Shown piece by piece: positions 57,676 to 64,000 of a stretch of DNA of 64,000 nucleotides. How positions within the stretch are numbered: the stretch's first letter is position 1; each line of letters opens with the position of its first letter. This DNA is from DATAXV01 sp036272915 (GTDB lineage Bacteria > Chloroflexota > Dormibacteria > Dormibacterales > Dormibacteraceae), in the NCBI GenBank assembly GCA_036272915.1, contig DATAXV010000112.1:1-64000 (forward strand), given 5' to 3'. The translations under genes and the position numbers were made by a program. The notes beneath the pieces were generated by a model. It did not search any database. It was not told the origin of the DNA and saw nothing but the letters and a program-made list of their open reading frames with translations.

Positions 57676-58473
57676 GTGTTGAGGCTGAAAGGCGCCGTGG
57701 TCCTGGTCACCGGCGCATCCAGCGGGATCGGCGAGGCCACCGCCCTCGCCTTCGCCCGCCGCAAGGCCCGAATCGCCCTCTGCGCCCGCCGCGTCGACCG
57801 CCTCAACGCCGTCGCCGAGCGCTGCCGCCAGGCCGGGGCCAGGGAGGTGGTGGTTCGCAAGGCCGACATCAGCCGGCCGGTCGAGGCTCGCTCCTTCGTC
57901 TACGCGGCGCTGCAGGCCTACGACCAGATCGACATCGTCGTCAACAACGCCGGCATCGGCTGGCGGGGCCGGCTGGTGGAGATGCCCGAGGAGGACGCGA
58001 CCTCGCTCATGCACACCAACGTGCTGGGCAGCCTCTGGGTGATCCAGGCCGCCCTCCCCTCGATGATGTCGAGAGGCTCGGGCATCATCATCAACGTCGC
58101 CTCGGTGGTCGGCTTCCGCGCCATCCCCTACTCCGCGGCCTACTCGGCCTCCAAGTACGCGCTGGTCGGGATGTCGCACGCGCTGCGCGGCGAGCTCAGC
58201 GGCACCGGCGTCAAGGTGTCCGTCGTGTACCCGGGGACCACCGCCACCGAGTTCTTCGGCGAGGAGGGAGCCGAGGGTCCCATCGTCCACTCGGCGCAGC
58301 ACGTCGCCAACGCGATCATCCGGACCGCGCGATGGCCACGCCGGGACACGATCATCCTTCCCTACCGCCTGGCCAAGCTCGCCGAGCCGATCTTCGGCGG
58401 CCTCCTCGACCACGTCCTCGGCGAATTCCGGCGACGCCAGTACCCCGAGCTGCACCAGCCGCCGCTCGACTGA
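57676..58473 (+). CDS. short-chain dehydrogenase/reductase
   Basis: Classical SDR of 265 aa: cofactor motif TGASSGIGEA (about residues 13-22), NNAGIG (about 92-97), and catalytic Ser...YSAAYSASKYAL with Tyr and Lys in YxxxK. An Arg pair after strand 2 (CARRVDR) favours NADPH. The C-terminal tail (FGGLLDHVLGEFRRRQ) is hydrophobic-basic, as in membrane-associated or lipid-related SDRs. The GTG start at 57676 has only GGGGGCG upstream. Substrate unknown. Confidence 0.87.
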   Translation: MLRLKGAVVLVTGASSGIGEATALAFARRKARIALCARRVDRLNAVAERCRQAGAREVVVRKADISRPVEARSFVYAALQAYDQIDIVVNNAGIGWRGRLVEMPEEDATSLMHTNVLGSLWVIQAALPSMMSRGSGIIINVASVVGFRAIPYSAAYSASKYALVGMSHALRGELSGTGVKVSVVYPGTTATEFFGEEGAEGPIVHSAQHVANAIIRTARWPRRDTIILPYRLAKLAEPIFGGLLDHVLGEFRRRQYPELHQPPLD

Positions 58474-58758
58474 ATCCGCACGCCGACCGGCGCTTCCAGG
58501 ACAACGGGATGTTCCGCTCAGGACCAAGCGGGACTATCATCTCCGCAGGCTCCCGCCGCAGCGTGCTTCCCCTCAGTCACCGGCGTGTACCGGAAGGTGG
58601 ATGCCGTTCACCAGGCGGTCAAAATCGACCCCTCGATCCGGCGTGGATCGCGGGGCTCAGACGGATCCGGTCGGAGCCGTACGGCCTCCGACGGGGCGGC
58701 GTGGGGCGAACCGGTGGCGTGGGGTGTTAACGGCGAAGCGATTCGTGGAGGCGATGCA

Positions 58759-59031
58759 ATGGTCTTTGACAAGCAGTCAGTGATCGATCACATCAGCCAG
58801 GTGGCCGGCTCCGATCAGGCCCAACAGGCCCTGCAGTCTCTCCCCGACCAGGTCGATACCGAGCTGCACGGCGACATCCTCCAGAAGCTGGGTGTCGATC
58901 CGCAGCAGATGGTGAGCCAGCTCGGCGGTGAGCTCGGCGGCAAGTTTGGCGACTCGCAGCTGGGCTCGCAGCTCGGGAACGACGTCGGCAACATGTTCGG
59001 CGGCGGCGGGAACAAGAACCAGCAGAACTGA
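58759..59031 (+). CDS. small Gln/Gly-rich protein
   Basis: A 90-aa protein starting MVFDKQSVIDHISQVAGSDQ. A helical N-terminal half (residues 1-45) resembles short DUF2267/YidB-like helices. The C-terminal half is Gly/Gln/Asn-rich and low-complexity (GELGGKFGDSQLGSQLGND). GGAGG lies 7 nt before the ATG. The 285-bp gap upstream has no gene I can support; TATCAT at 58536-58541 could be a -10 box. Function unknown. Confidence 0.65.
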   Translation: MVFDKQSVIDHISQVAGSDQAQQALQSLPDQVDTELHGDILQKLGVDPQQMVSQLGGELGGKFGDSQLGSQLGNDVGNMFGGGGNKNQQN

Positions 59032-59098
59032 GGCATCGGGCCCACCGCACCTGCGGTGGTCTGGCGACATCCACCCAGCACCGGCCGGAGGTAAGGAA

Positions 59099-59320
59099 AT
59101 GGCAGATCACGTCGAGAACGATCTCGCGAAGCTCAAGGGCATCAAGTCGCACTATGCGGAGATGCTGAAGAGCATCGGCGTCGACTCGATCAGGGAGCTC
59201 CGGCATCGCAACCCGGGACACCTGAAGCAGATGATCGAGGAGCGCCATGGCGCGGTCGTCGGTCTCTCCGAGAAGGAATGCGAGACGTGGATCGAGGAGG
59301 CCAAGGCCTTCCCCGAATGA
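59099..59320 (+). CDS. helix-hairpin-helix protein, DUF4332-like
   Basis: A 73-aa protein with a perfect GGAGGT 6 nt before its ATG. LKGIKSHYAEMLKSIGVDSI followed by ELRHRNPGHLKQMIEERHG is a helix-hairpin-helix arrangement like the DUF4332 or RNA-polymerase alpha C-terminal type, which bind nucleic acid or protein. It is 67 bp behind the Gln/Gly-rich protein gene and probably in the same transcript. Confidence 0.7.
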   Translation: MADHVENDLAKLKGIKSHYAEMLKSIGVDSIRELRHRNPGHLKQMIEERHGAVVGLSEKECETWIEEAKAFPE

Positions 59321-59414
59321 AGCGCGGGAAGCTCCGGGCGGAGTGACATGACGCCCGGCACCCGCGCCGCTGGACCATGGGTGAGGGCCGCCCCGCCGGC
59401 GGTCCGATCCCGGT

Positions 59415-59735
59415 TCAGGCGGTTGCCTTCTCCGTCCTGTCGCTGTTCACGTACCGGCAGATGCCGGGCTGGAACTCGCGCAGCCGGAGATCCTCCATCT
59501 TGCCGGCGAGGAAGCCGGTCTTGATGGCCAGCCCCCGCGCTCCCCTGGCCTTCTCGTAGGGGAACCGGTAGAGATAGCGGGAATCGACCAGCAGGCAGAC
59601 CTCCAGCTTCTCACCCTCGGGCTCGAGGACGTACTTGTAGCAGGGGACCGTCCGGCGGGTGATGTCGCGCTTGGAGTACCCGTTGATGCGGCCCAGCAGC
59701 AGGTCGATAGGCGATCTCATCTCCATCGCAATCAT
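59415..59735 (-). CDS. hypothetical alpha/beta protein
   Basis: A 106-aa protein with basic and aromatic strands (RRTVPCYKYVLEPEGEKLEV, then CLLVDSRYLYRFPYEKARG) and two widely spaced cysteines. No recognised family. Start among ATG 59735, 59726 and 59720 is uncertain. It lies directly downstream of the radical SAM gene on the same strand (16-bp gap) and may be co-transcribed. Confidence 0.5.
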   Translation of the reverse strand: MIAMEMRSPIDLLLGRINGYSKRDITRRTVPCYKYVLEPEGEKLEVCLLVDSRYLYRFPYEKARGARGLAIKTGFLAGKMEDLRLREFQPGICRYVNSDRTEKATA

Positions 59736-59751
59736 AGATCCTGGCCCGACC

Positions 59752-60678
59752 TCAGCCGGGCAGCAGGCTCAGCTGCTGCGGGGCCGGCGCCGGGCGGATG
59801 ACCGGCCGCGGCGCGGCATCCGGCGCGGTCGCCGCCCACATCGCCGCCACCCGATCCTGCAGCGGCGCCGTCATCGACGAGGGCAGGTAGGCGCGCCCGG
59901 CGTAGTCCCGGCGGTACCGGGACACCAGCTCCGGCCAGTAGCGCTCGACGGAGGCCAGGAAATGCTCCCGGGTGCCCTCGCGAAGGTAGAGGAGGTTGCT
60001 CCAGACGTACCGGGCGCCGGACTCGCGGGCCGCCCGCACGACCTCCTCGAGCTGCTCGGGGCGGTCGCTCAGCCCGGGCAGGATCGGGGCCATGCTGATG
60101 CCGCAGCGGATGCCGGCGGCGGCCAGCCGCTCAAGCGCCCGCAGTCGCTGGCGTGGCGGCGCCGTCCCCGGCTCGCTGCGCCGCCAGACGTCGTGATCGA
60201 GGGTGGGGATGCTGAAGGTCACGCTGACCTCCGCCCTCCGGGCCAGGTCGGTGAGGACGTCGATGTCTCGCACCACCATCGGTCCCCGGGTGATCAGGCT
60301 GGCCGGCGAGGCGGCGGCGGCGAAGGCGCCGAGGCAGCCGCGGGTCAACCGGAAGCGGCCCTCGGCCGGCTGGTAGGGGTCGGTGGCGGCGCCGACGGCG
60401 ACCTGCTCGCGGCCCCAGCTCGGGCGGGCCAGCTCGGCGCGGAGCACCTGGGCGATGTTGACCTTGACCCGGATCGAGCGTCCGTAGGCGTCGCCGGAGG
60501 GCCGTTGGGCGCGGCGCTCGAAGGCGCGGACGTAGCAGAAGGTGCAGCGATGCTCGCACCCGGTGTACGGGTTCAGCGACCAGCGGAAGGGCATCCCCTT
60601 GACCGCGTTCAGCGCCGACTTGCAGGGCTGCTCGTCATACGCGACCGGCGGGCGTCGTGGCTCGGGATCCACCAACAC
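59752..60678 (-). CDS. radical SAM protein (spore photoproduct lyase-like group)
   Basis: A 308-aa radical SAM enzyme. The [4Fe-4S] motif is CEHRCTFCYVR (CxxxCxxC, about residues 41-48). VAVGAATDPYQPAE and ITRGPMVVRDIDVL are the typical SAM-binding strands of the Rv2578c/SplB-like group found in high-GC bacteria. It begins with a GTG at 60678. Members of this group are often near DNA-repair genes, and nth is the next gene upstream here, which hints at but does not prove a repair role. Confidence 0.82.
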   Translation of the reverse strand: MLVDPEPRRPPVAYDEQPCKSALNAVKGMPFRWSLNPYTGCEHRCTFCYVRAFERRAQRPSGDAYGRSIRVKVNIAQVLRAELARPSWGREQVAVGAATDPYQPAEGRFRLTRGCLGAFAAAASPASLITRGPMVVRDIDVLTDLARRAEVSVTFSIPTLDHDVWRRSEPGTAPPRQRLRALERLAAAGIRCGISMAPILPGLSDRPEQLEEVVRAARESGARYVWSNLLYLREGTREHFLASVERYWPELVSRYRRDYAGRAYLPSSMTAPLQDRVAAMWAATAPDAAPRPVIRPAPAPQQLSLLPG

Positions 60679-60705
60679 CCATCATAGAACAGACGTTCGG
60701 AACCG

Positions 60706-61398
60706 TCAGCCGGGTTTGACCGAGGAGGAGGGGCAGTAGTCGTTGAGGGCGCAGGCCTCGCAGCGCGGCCGCTTGGCGTCGCAAACCCTCCTGCCGTGAA
60801 GGATCAGCCGGAGGGACAGCCCGGTCCACTCGACCGGGGGCACCATCCGGCACACGATCTGCTCGATCTTGACCGGGTCGGGCGTGTTGACCAGGCGAAG
60901 GCGGTTGCTGAGCCGGGTCACGTGGGTGTCGACCGCGAAGCCGGGGATGTCGAAGGCGACGCCGAGGATGACGTTGGCGGTCTTCCGGCCGACCCCGGGG
61001 AGGGTGACCAGGTCGTCCATGTTGCGCGGCACCTCGCCGCCGAAGCGCTCGACGAGGCCCCGGGCGCAGAGGATGATCGACTCCGTCTTGGCGCGGAAGA
61101 AGCCGGTCGGCTTGATCAGAATCTCGACCTCGCCGGGCACGGCGTCCGCCAGGTCGGCCGGCGTCGGGTAGCGCCGGAAGAGCTCGGGCGTGACCAGGTT
61201 GACCGACCTGTCGGTGGTCTGGGCGGAGAGGATCGTCGCGATCGCGAGCTCGAACGCGTTGCGATGGATCAGCTCGCAGGCGGCAGGGTACATCTCGGCC
61301 AGCCGGCGCACGGTCTCCAGAGCCCGCTCCCGAGCCCCGACCGGCGCGCGCAGCGGCGGCTTCCGGCGCCGCTTGGTGGTGGCGCGGTCAACCGGCAA
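60706..61398 (-). CDS. nth: endonuclease III
   Basis: Base-excision DNA glycosylase/AP lyase for oxidised pyrimidines, 230 aa. The helix-hairpin-helix LPGVGRKTANVILG holds the catalytic Lys. VDTHVTRLSNRL holds the catalytic Asp. The C-terminal iron-sulfur loop CDAKRPRCEACALNDYC has the canonical C-x6-C-x2-C-x5-C spacing. An N-terminal basic extension (RATTKRRRKPPLRA) is slightly longer than usual. The start overlaps the yqeY stop by 11 bp. Confidence 0.95.
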   Translation of the reverse strand: MPVDRATTKRRRKPPLRAPVGARERALETVRRLAEMYPAACELIHRNAFELAIATILSAQTTDRSVNLVTPELFRRYPTPADLADAVPGEVEILIKPTGFFRAKTESIILCARGLVERFGGEVPRNMDDLVTLPGVGRKTANVILGVAFDIPGFAVDTHVTRLSNRLRLVNTPDPVKIEQIVCRMVPPVEWTGLSLRLILHGRRVCDAKRPRCEACALNDYCPSSSVKPG

Positions 61399-61840
61399 GG
61401 AGACGCCTGGCGATGGCCGCGATCCGCCCCTGCTCGGCCTTGCCGGCGAGTCGCTCGCGCGCCGCCTTCATCACCGAGCCCATGTCGCGCGGCGAGGTGG
61501 CGCCGAGCTGGGTGACGACGGCCCGGACCTCGCGCTCCAGCTCGGCCTCGTCCATCTCGGCGGGGAGGTACGCGGAGAGCAGCTCGCCCTCCTTTCTCTC
61601 GCTCCGCGCCGACTCCTCCCGCCCGGCGGCGGCGAACGCCTCGGCGGCCTCCTGGCGGCGCTTGAGCTCGCGACGGACGACCCGCATCGCCGCCTCCTCG
61701 TCGAGCACGCCGGCGCCGGGCTCCTTGGCGGCGGTGACCAGCTCGCTCTTGAGCAGGCCCAGCGTGCGCACGGCGAGATCGTCGCGGCGCCGCCGGGCGG
61801 CGATGAGGTCGGCGTCGATGCGTTCGGTGAAGGCGGACAT
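61388..61840 (-). CDS. yqeY: GatB/YqeY domain protein
   Basis: A 150-aa stand-alone YqeY protein, related to the tail domain of the tRNA amidotransferase GatB. The N-terminal helical bundle has VRTLGLLKSELVTAAKE, and the C-terminal half has TSPRDMGSVMKAARERLAGK, the family's most conserved stretch. The gene overlaps nth by 11 bp, so the two are coupled. RNA or tRNA-related function is assumed from the family. Confidence 0.9.
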   Translation of the reverse strand: MSAFTERIDADLIAARRRRDDLAVRTLGLLKSELVTAAKEPGAGVLDEEAAMRVVRRELKRRQEAAEAFAAAGREESARSERKEGELLSAYLPAEMDEAELEREVRAVVTQLGATSPRDMGSVMKAARERLAGKAEQGRIAAIARRLLAG

Positions 61841-61866
61841 GGCTGCTATCTCTTCCTCGGTCAGTG

Positions 61867-62796
61867 TCAGTGGGCCTCGGCGTCCATGATGCCAGCCATG
61901 ATCCGGCCGGCCAGGGCGCGGGTGGTCTCTCGGTCGCGCATCACGGTGTCGGCGACGAGGACGCGGCAGCCGACCGCCTCGACCTGGGCGCGGCGGTCCT
62001 CGTCGACGGCGTCGAGCACGAACCAGCCCGCCTGACCGCGGTACTCGGCGGCGACACGCTCGGGCGTCGCCTCGCCGCGCAGCAGCCGCAGCATCTCCGC
62101 GGTCGGGCCCTTCAGGGCGCGCCCGCCGACCAGCGGCGTGACCGCCACCGTCCGCTCCGGGCGGAGGCAGGGGCCGAGCAGGGAGAGGATGGGGCCGATG
62201 CTGATCAGCGGGTTGGAGGGCCCGATCACGACCAGGTCCGCCTCCTCCACCGCCGCCCTCGCCTCCGGGGCGGGGCGCGCCTGCTCCAGGCCGTCGAACT
62301 CGATGGCTTCGAGCTTCGGATGCAGCCGCTCGCGGACGAAGTACTCCTGGAAGGAGAGGCGACCGCGATCGGTCACGAAGAAGGTGCGGAGGCTGTCGTC
62401 GGTCGCCGGCAGCACGTGGCTGGCGATTCCCAGGCGGCGGGACAGCTCGGCGATCACGTCGGTCAGGCGCCGGCCCTGGCTGAGCCGAGCCGTCCGGAAG
62501 ACGTGGAAGGCGAGGTCCCGGTCGCCGAGGTGGAACCAGGTCGATTCACCGAGACGCCCCATCTGGTCGAGGACGGCGCTGGTGTCGTCGACGACGCCAT
62601 AGCCCCTGGCCTCGTCGAAGATGCCGCCCAGGCGGAAGAGGACGGCGTCGGTGTCCGGGCAGATGCGCAGTCCCCAGTGGTCGAGGTCGTCGCCGGGGTT
62701 GGTCACGATCGAGAGGTCGCCGGGGGCCAGCAGTTCCTGGAAGCCGCCCGCCAGCCGGGCGCCTCCCGTCCCTCCGGCGAGGAGGGTCACCTTCAT
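61867..62796 (-). CDS. cofD: 2-phospho-L-lactate transferase, F420 biosynthesis
   Basis: CofD/FbiA transfers the phospholactyl (or phosphoenolpyruvyl) group to the deazaflavin FO in coenzyme F420 synthesis; 309 aa. It shows LLAGGTGGARLAGGFQEL at the N-terminus, VTNPGDDLDHWGLRICPDTD with the metal acids, VIGPSNPLISIGPIL and VTPLVGGRALKGPTAEM. It is the strongest lineage clue in the window, since F420 is common in Actinomycetota, Chloroflexota and related lineages. fbiB/cofE and cofC are not in the window. yqeY follows after 26 bp on the same strand. Confidence 0.95.
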   Translation of the reverse strand: MKVTLLAGGTGGARLAGGFQELLAPGDLSIVTNPGDDLDHWGLRICPDTDAVLFRLGGIFDEARGYGVVDDTSAVLDQMGRLGESTWFHLGDRDLAFHVFRTARLSQGRRLTDVIAELSRRLGIASHVLPATDDSLRTFFVTDRGRLSFQEYFVRERLHPKLEAIEFDGLEQARPAPEARAAVEEADLVVIGPSNPLISIGPILSLLGPCLRPERTVAVTPLVGGRALKGPTAEMLRLLRGEATPERVAAEYRGQAGWFVLDAVDEDRRAQVEAVGCRVLVADTVMRDRETTRALAGRIMAGIMDAEAH

Positions 62797-62888
62797 TCGC
62801 GCAATGATGCCGCTCCCGGCCCCCACTCCGCCGACCGCGAGCGTCCCGGCGACATCGTTCCGACACAGTTGCGGCCGACGATCCGCTC

Positions 62889-63582
62889 ATGTCCACGCCG
62901 CTCGGCGCCGCCGGCACGCCCCGCCCGCCGGGGATGGCGATGCCGGCACTCGTGTGGCTGGCCGGCCTGGTCGTGTTCTTCGGTGGCCAGATCGTGGTCG
63001 GACAGGCCTGGCTTCCCGGCTACAGCTGGACGCGCTTCAACATCAGCGACCTGGGCGCCGTCGGCTGCGGTCCGGCGCGACGGCGCCGGCTACGCCTGCT
63101 CCCCGCTGCACTCCCTGATGAACATCTGCTTCGCCGTCACCGGCGTCCTCATCATCCTCGGCGTGCTGCTGGCGCAGCATGCCTGGGGGACGTCGTTCTG
63201 GACCCATGTCTCCAGAGGTCTGCTGCTGCTGGCCGGGGCCGCCTACGTGCTGGTCGCGCGCGAGCCGGAGGACGTGAACCTCGACCTGCACGTGCTCGGC
63301 GCCCTCGTCATCCTCTTCCTCGGCAACACCGGGCTGATCCTCGCCGGGCTGGTGCCGGGCAGGGCGCCGCTGGCGCGGATCAGGGGGTGGTCGATCGGGC
63401 TCGGCCTCCTCGGCCTGACCGCCTCCGTTCTGTTTCTCGGGCACCACTACCTCTTCCTGGGCATGGGCGGGATGGAGCGGGTCGCCGTCTATCCCCTGTC
63501 CGCCTGGACGCTGATCGCGGCCCTCGGCGTGCTCCTGCCCGCTCGAGCGGCGCAGCCCACGGCCGGGCCGGTCCCGACCTGA
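62889..63582 (+). pseudogene. DUF998-type membrane protein with one frameshift
   Basis: The ATG at 62889 opens a frame with the first helix and the family phrase TRFNISDLGAVGCG. Near 63078 the similarity passes to the next frame (DGAGYACSPLHSLMNICF) and continues to the stop at 63582 through five more hydrophobic helices. Joined, it is a six-helix DUF998 protein of about 230 aa. One surplus C around GCGCGACGG explains the break, so it may be a sequencing error. Function of DUF998 proteins is unknown. Confidence 0.65.
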
Positions 63583-63927
63583 GGCGGAGGGATGAGGTGT
63601 GGAAGGACGCCCCGCCGGACGCCCTTCCACGGAGAACGGAAAGAGGTGCTAGAGGAGAGATCCAGGGTGCTTCGAGCGGTCGTCGACGGACGTCACCCGC
63701 CCCGGATGCCGCCGCCAGACCGGCGGCGACGGGGTCGATGCGGCCGGTTCGCCGGCCGCCGCCACGAGCATCAGCGAGCTCACGCCCATCTCCTCCGAAC
63801 CCGCATGTTGTAGGAACCCGCACTGAGGAATACACCGAGGCGTTACGCACCCACGGGCGGCGTCGATCGGCTGCGGCCCCGGACCTCGTCGCGTGGGCCT
63901 CCGGCGGCGAAGTACAGTGGCGACGAG
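63583..63927. other. intergenic region with an 8-bp inverted repeat
   Basis: About 345 bp without a gene I can support. GTGGAAGG (63599-63606) pairs with CCTTCCAC (63623-63630) just past the DUF998 stop, a possible weak terminator without a T-run. The remaining minus-strand frame here looks like a composition shadow. Confidence 0.4.
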
Positions 63928-64000
63928 ATGGCAGACCTGGAGCAGGAGTACCGCCGTCATTTCGCCGCCTCGGGTTCGCTCGCCAGCCGGGCGCGCGAGG
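63928..64000 (+). CDS. N-terminus of a gene cut by the window end
   Basis: ATG 63928 opens a frame (MADLEQEYRRHFAASGSLAS) that runs off the window. The beginning, with a short helix ending in SRARE, is reminiscent of class III aminotransferases such as glutamate-1-semialdehyde aminotransferase. Twenty-four residues are too few to say more. Confidence 0.4.
   Translation, partial: MADLEQEYRRHFAASGSLASRARE

Noticed and set aside
63649..63960. A 103-codon minus-strand frame near the window end
   Set aside because: It has a signal-like start but runs into Pro/Arg shadow sequence, lacks a ribosome binding site and overlaps the start of the truncated plus-strand gene.
1..64000. tRNA, rRNA, CRISPR array, complete IS element or prophage
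   Set aside because: I looked for T-loop sequences, regular spaced repeats, transposase motifs and phage genes on both strands and found none beyond the recombinase fragment.

Overview
This 64 kb window is GC-rich (roughly 70%) bacterial chromosome with densely packed genes, many GTG/TTG starts and good GGAGG-type ribosome binding sites. CofD (coenzyme F420 pathway), an LtrA protein, an ATP-type PEP carboxykinase, an LpqC-like esterase, a Mg-chelatase-type VWA protein and many sugar dehydrogenases suggest a soil or freshwater heterotroph of the Chloroflexota/Dormibacterota/Actinomycetota kind. The sequence alone does not settle the phylum. I see no rRNA, tRNA, CRISPR array, intact transposase or phage structural gene.

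Layout. 0.1-9.9 kb: an RraA-like/Ldh-like pair, small membrane proteins, an esterase, a frame-broken tandem acetyltransferase, a SufR-like Fe-S regulator, NAD(P)H-hydrate epimerase and an MBL-fold nuclease-like protein. 9.9-20.2 kb: a carbohydrate locus. A minus-strand operon (ROK regulator, FucI-like isomerase, Gfo/Idh dehydrogenase, two TIM-barrel epimerases, secreted GH51-like glycosidase) is chained mostly by 4-bp stop/start overlaps. It diverges from a solute-binding lipoprotein and two permeases driven by a near-consensus promoter. 20.2-24.8 kb: MBL hydrolase, ClpP, class V aminotransferase, LtrA.

24.8-29.3 kb is the most unusual part. One minus-strand operon encodes a cupin-XRE regulator with direct-repeat operator candidates, an MFS transporter, a LeuC homologue with an internal deletion and frameshift, and a LeuD fused in frame to a trans-aconitate-methyltransferase-like domain. 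29.3-38.4 kb: AAA ATPase, Ohr, a candidate orphan structured RNA (promoter, hairpins, strong terminator), pckA, the VWA protein, acyl-CoA carboxylase beta subunit and a DHA2 exporter. 38.4-45 kb: TetR with an FAD monooxygenase (operator inside the promoter spacer), a phospholipase-C-like phosphoesterase, a MarR/cupin pair, and an arylsulfotransferase coupled to a divergent Gre factor. 45-46 kb holds a tyrosine recombinase fragment.

46-57.5 kb: further sugar/polyol metabolism (three zinc-type dehydrogenases, PfkB kinase, Gfo/Idh, hydroxypyruvate-isomerase-like protein, GH29 fucosidase), an orphan ParA, an ABM-fold protein and a YgjP-like metallopeptidase. 57.6-64 kb: SDR, two small proteins, radical SAM, nth, yqeY and cofD in a minus-strand run, a frame-broken DUF998 membrane protein, and a gene start cut by the window edge. 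The GNAT and DUF998 breaks can each be repaired by removing single G/C bases and may be read errors. The leuC lesion is larger and of a different kind.
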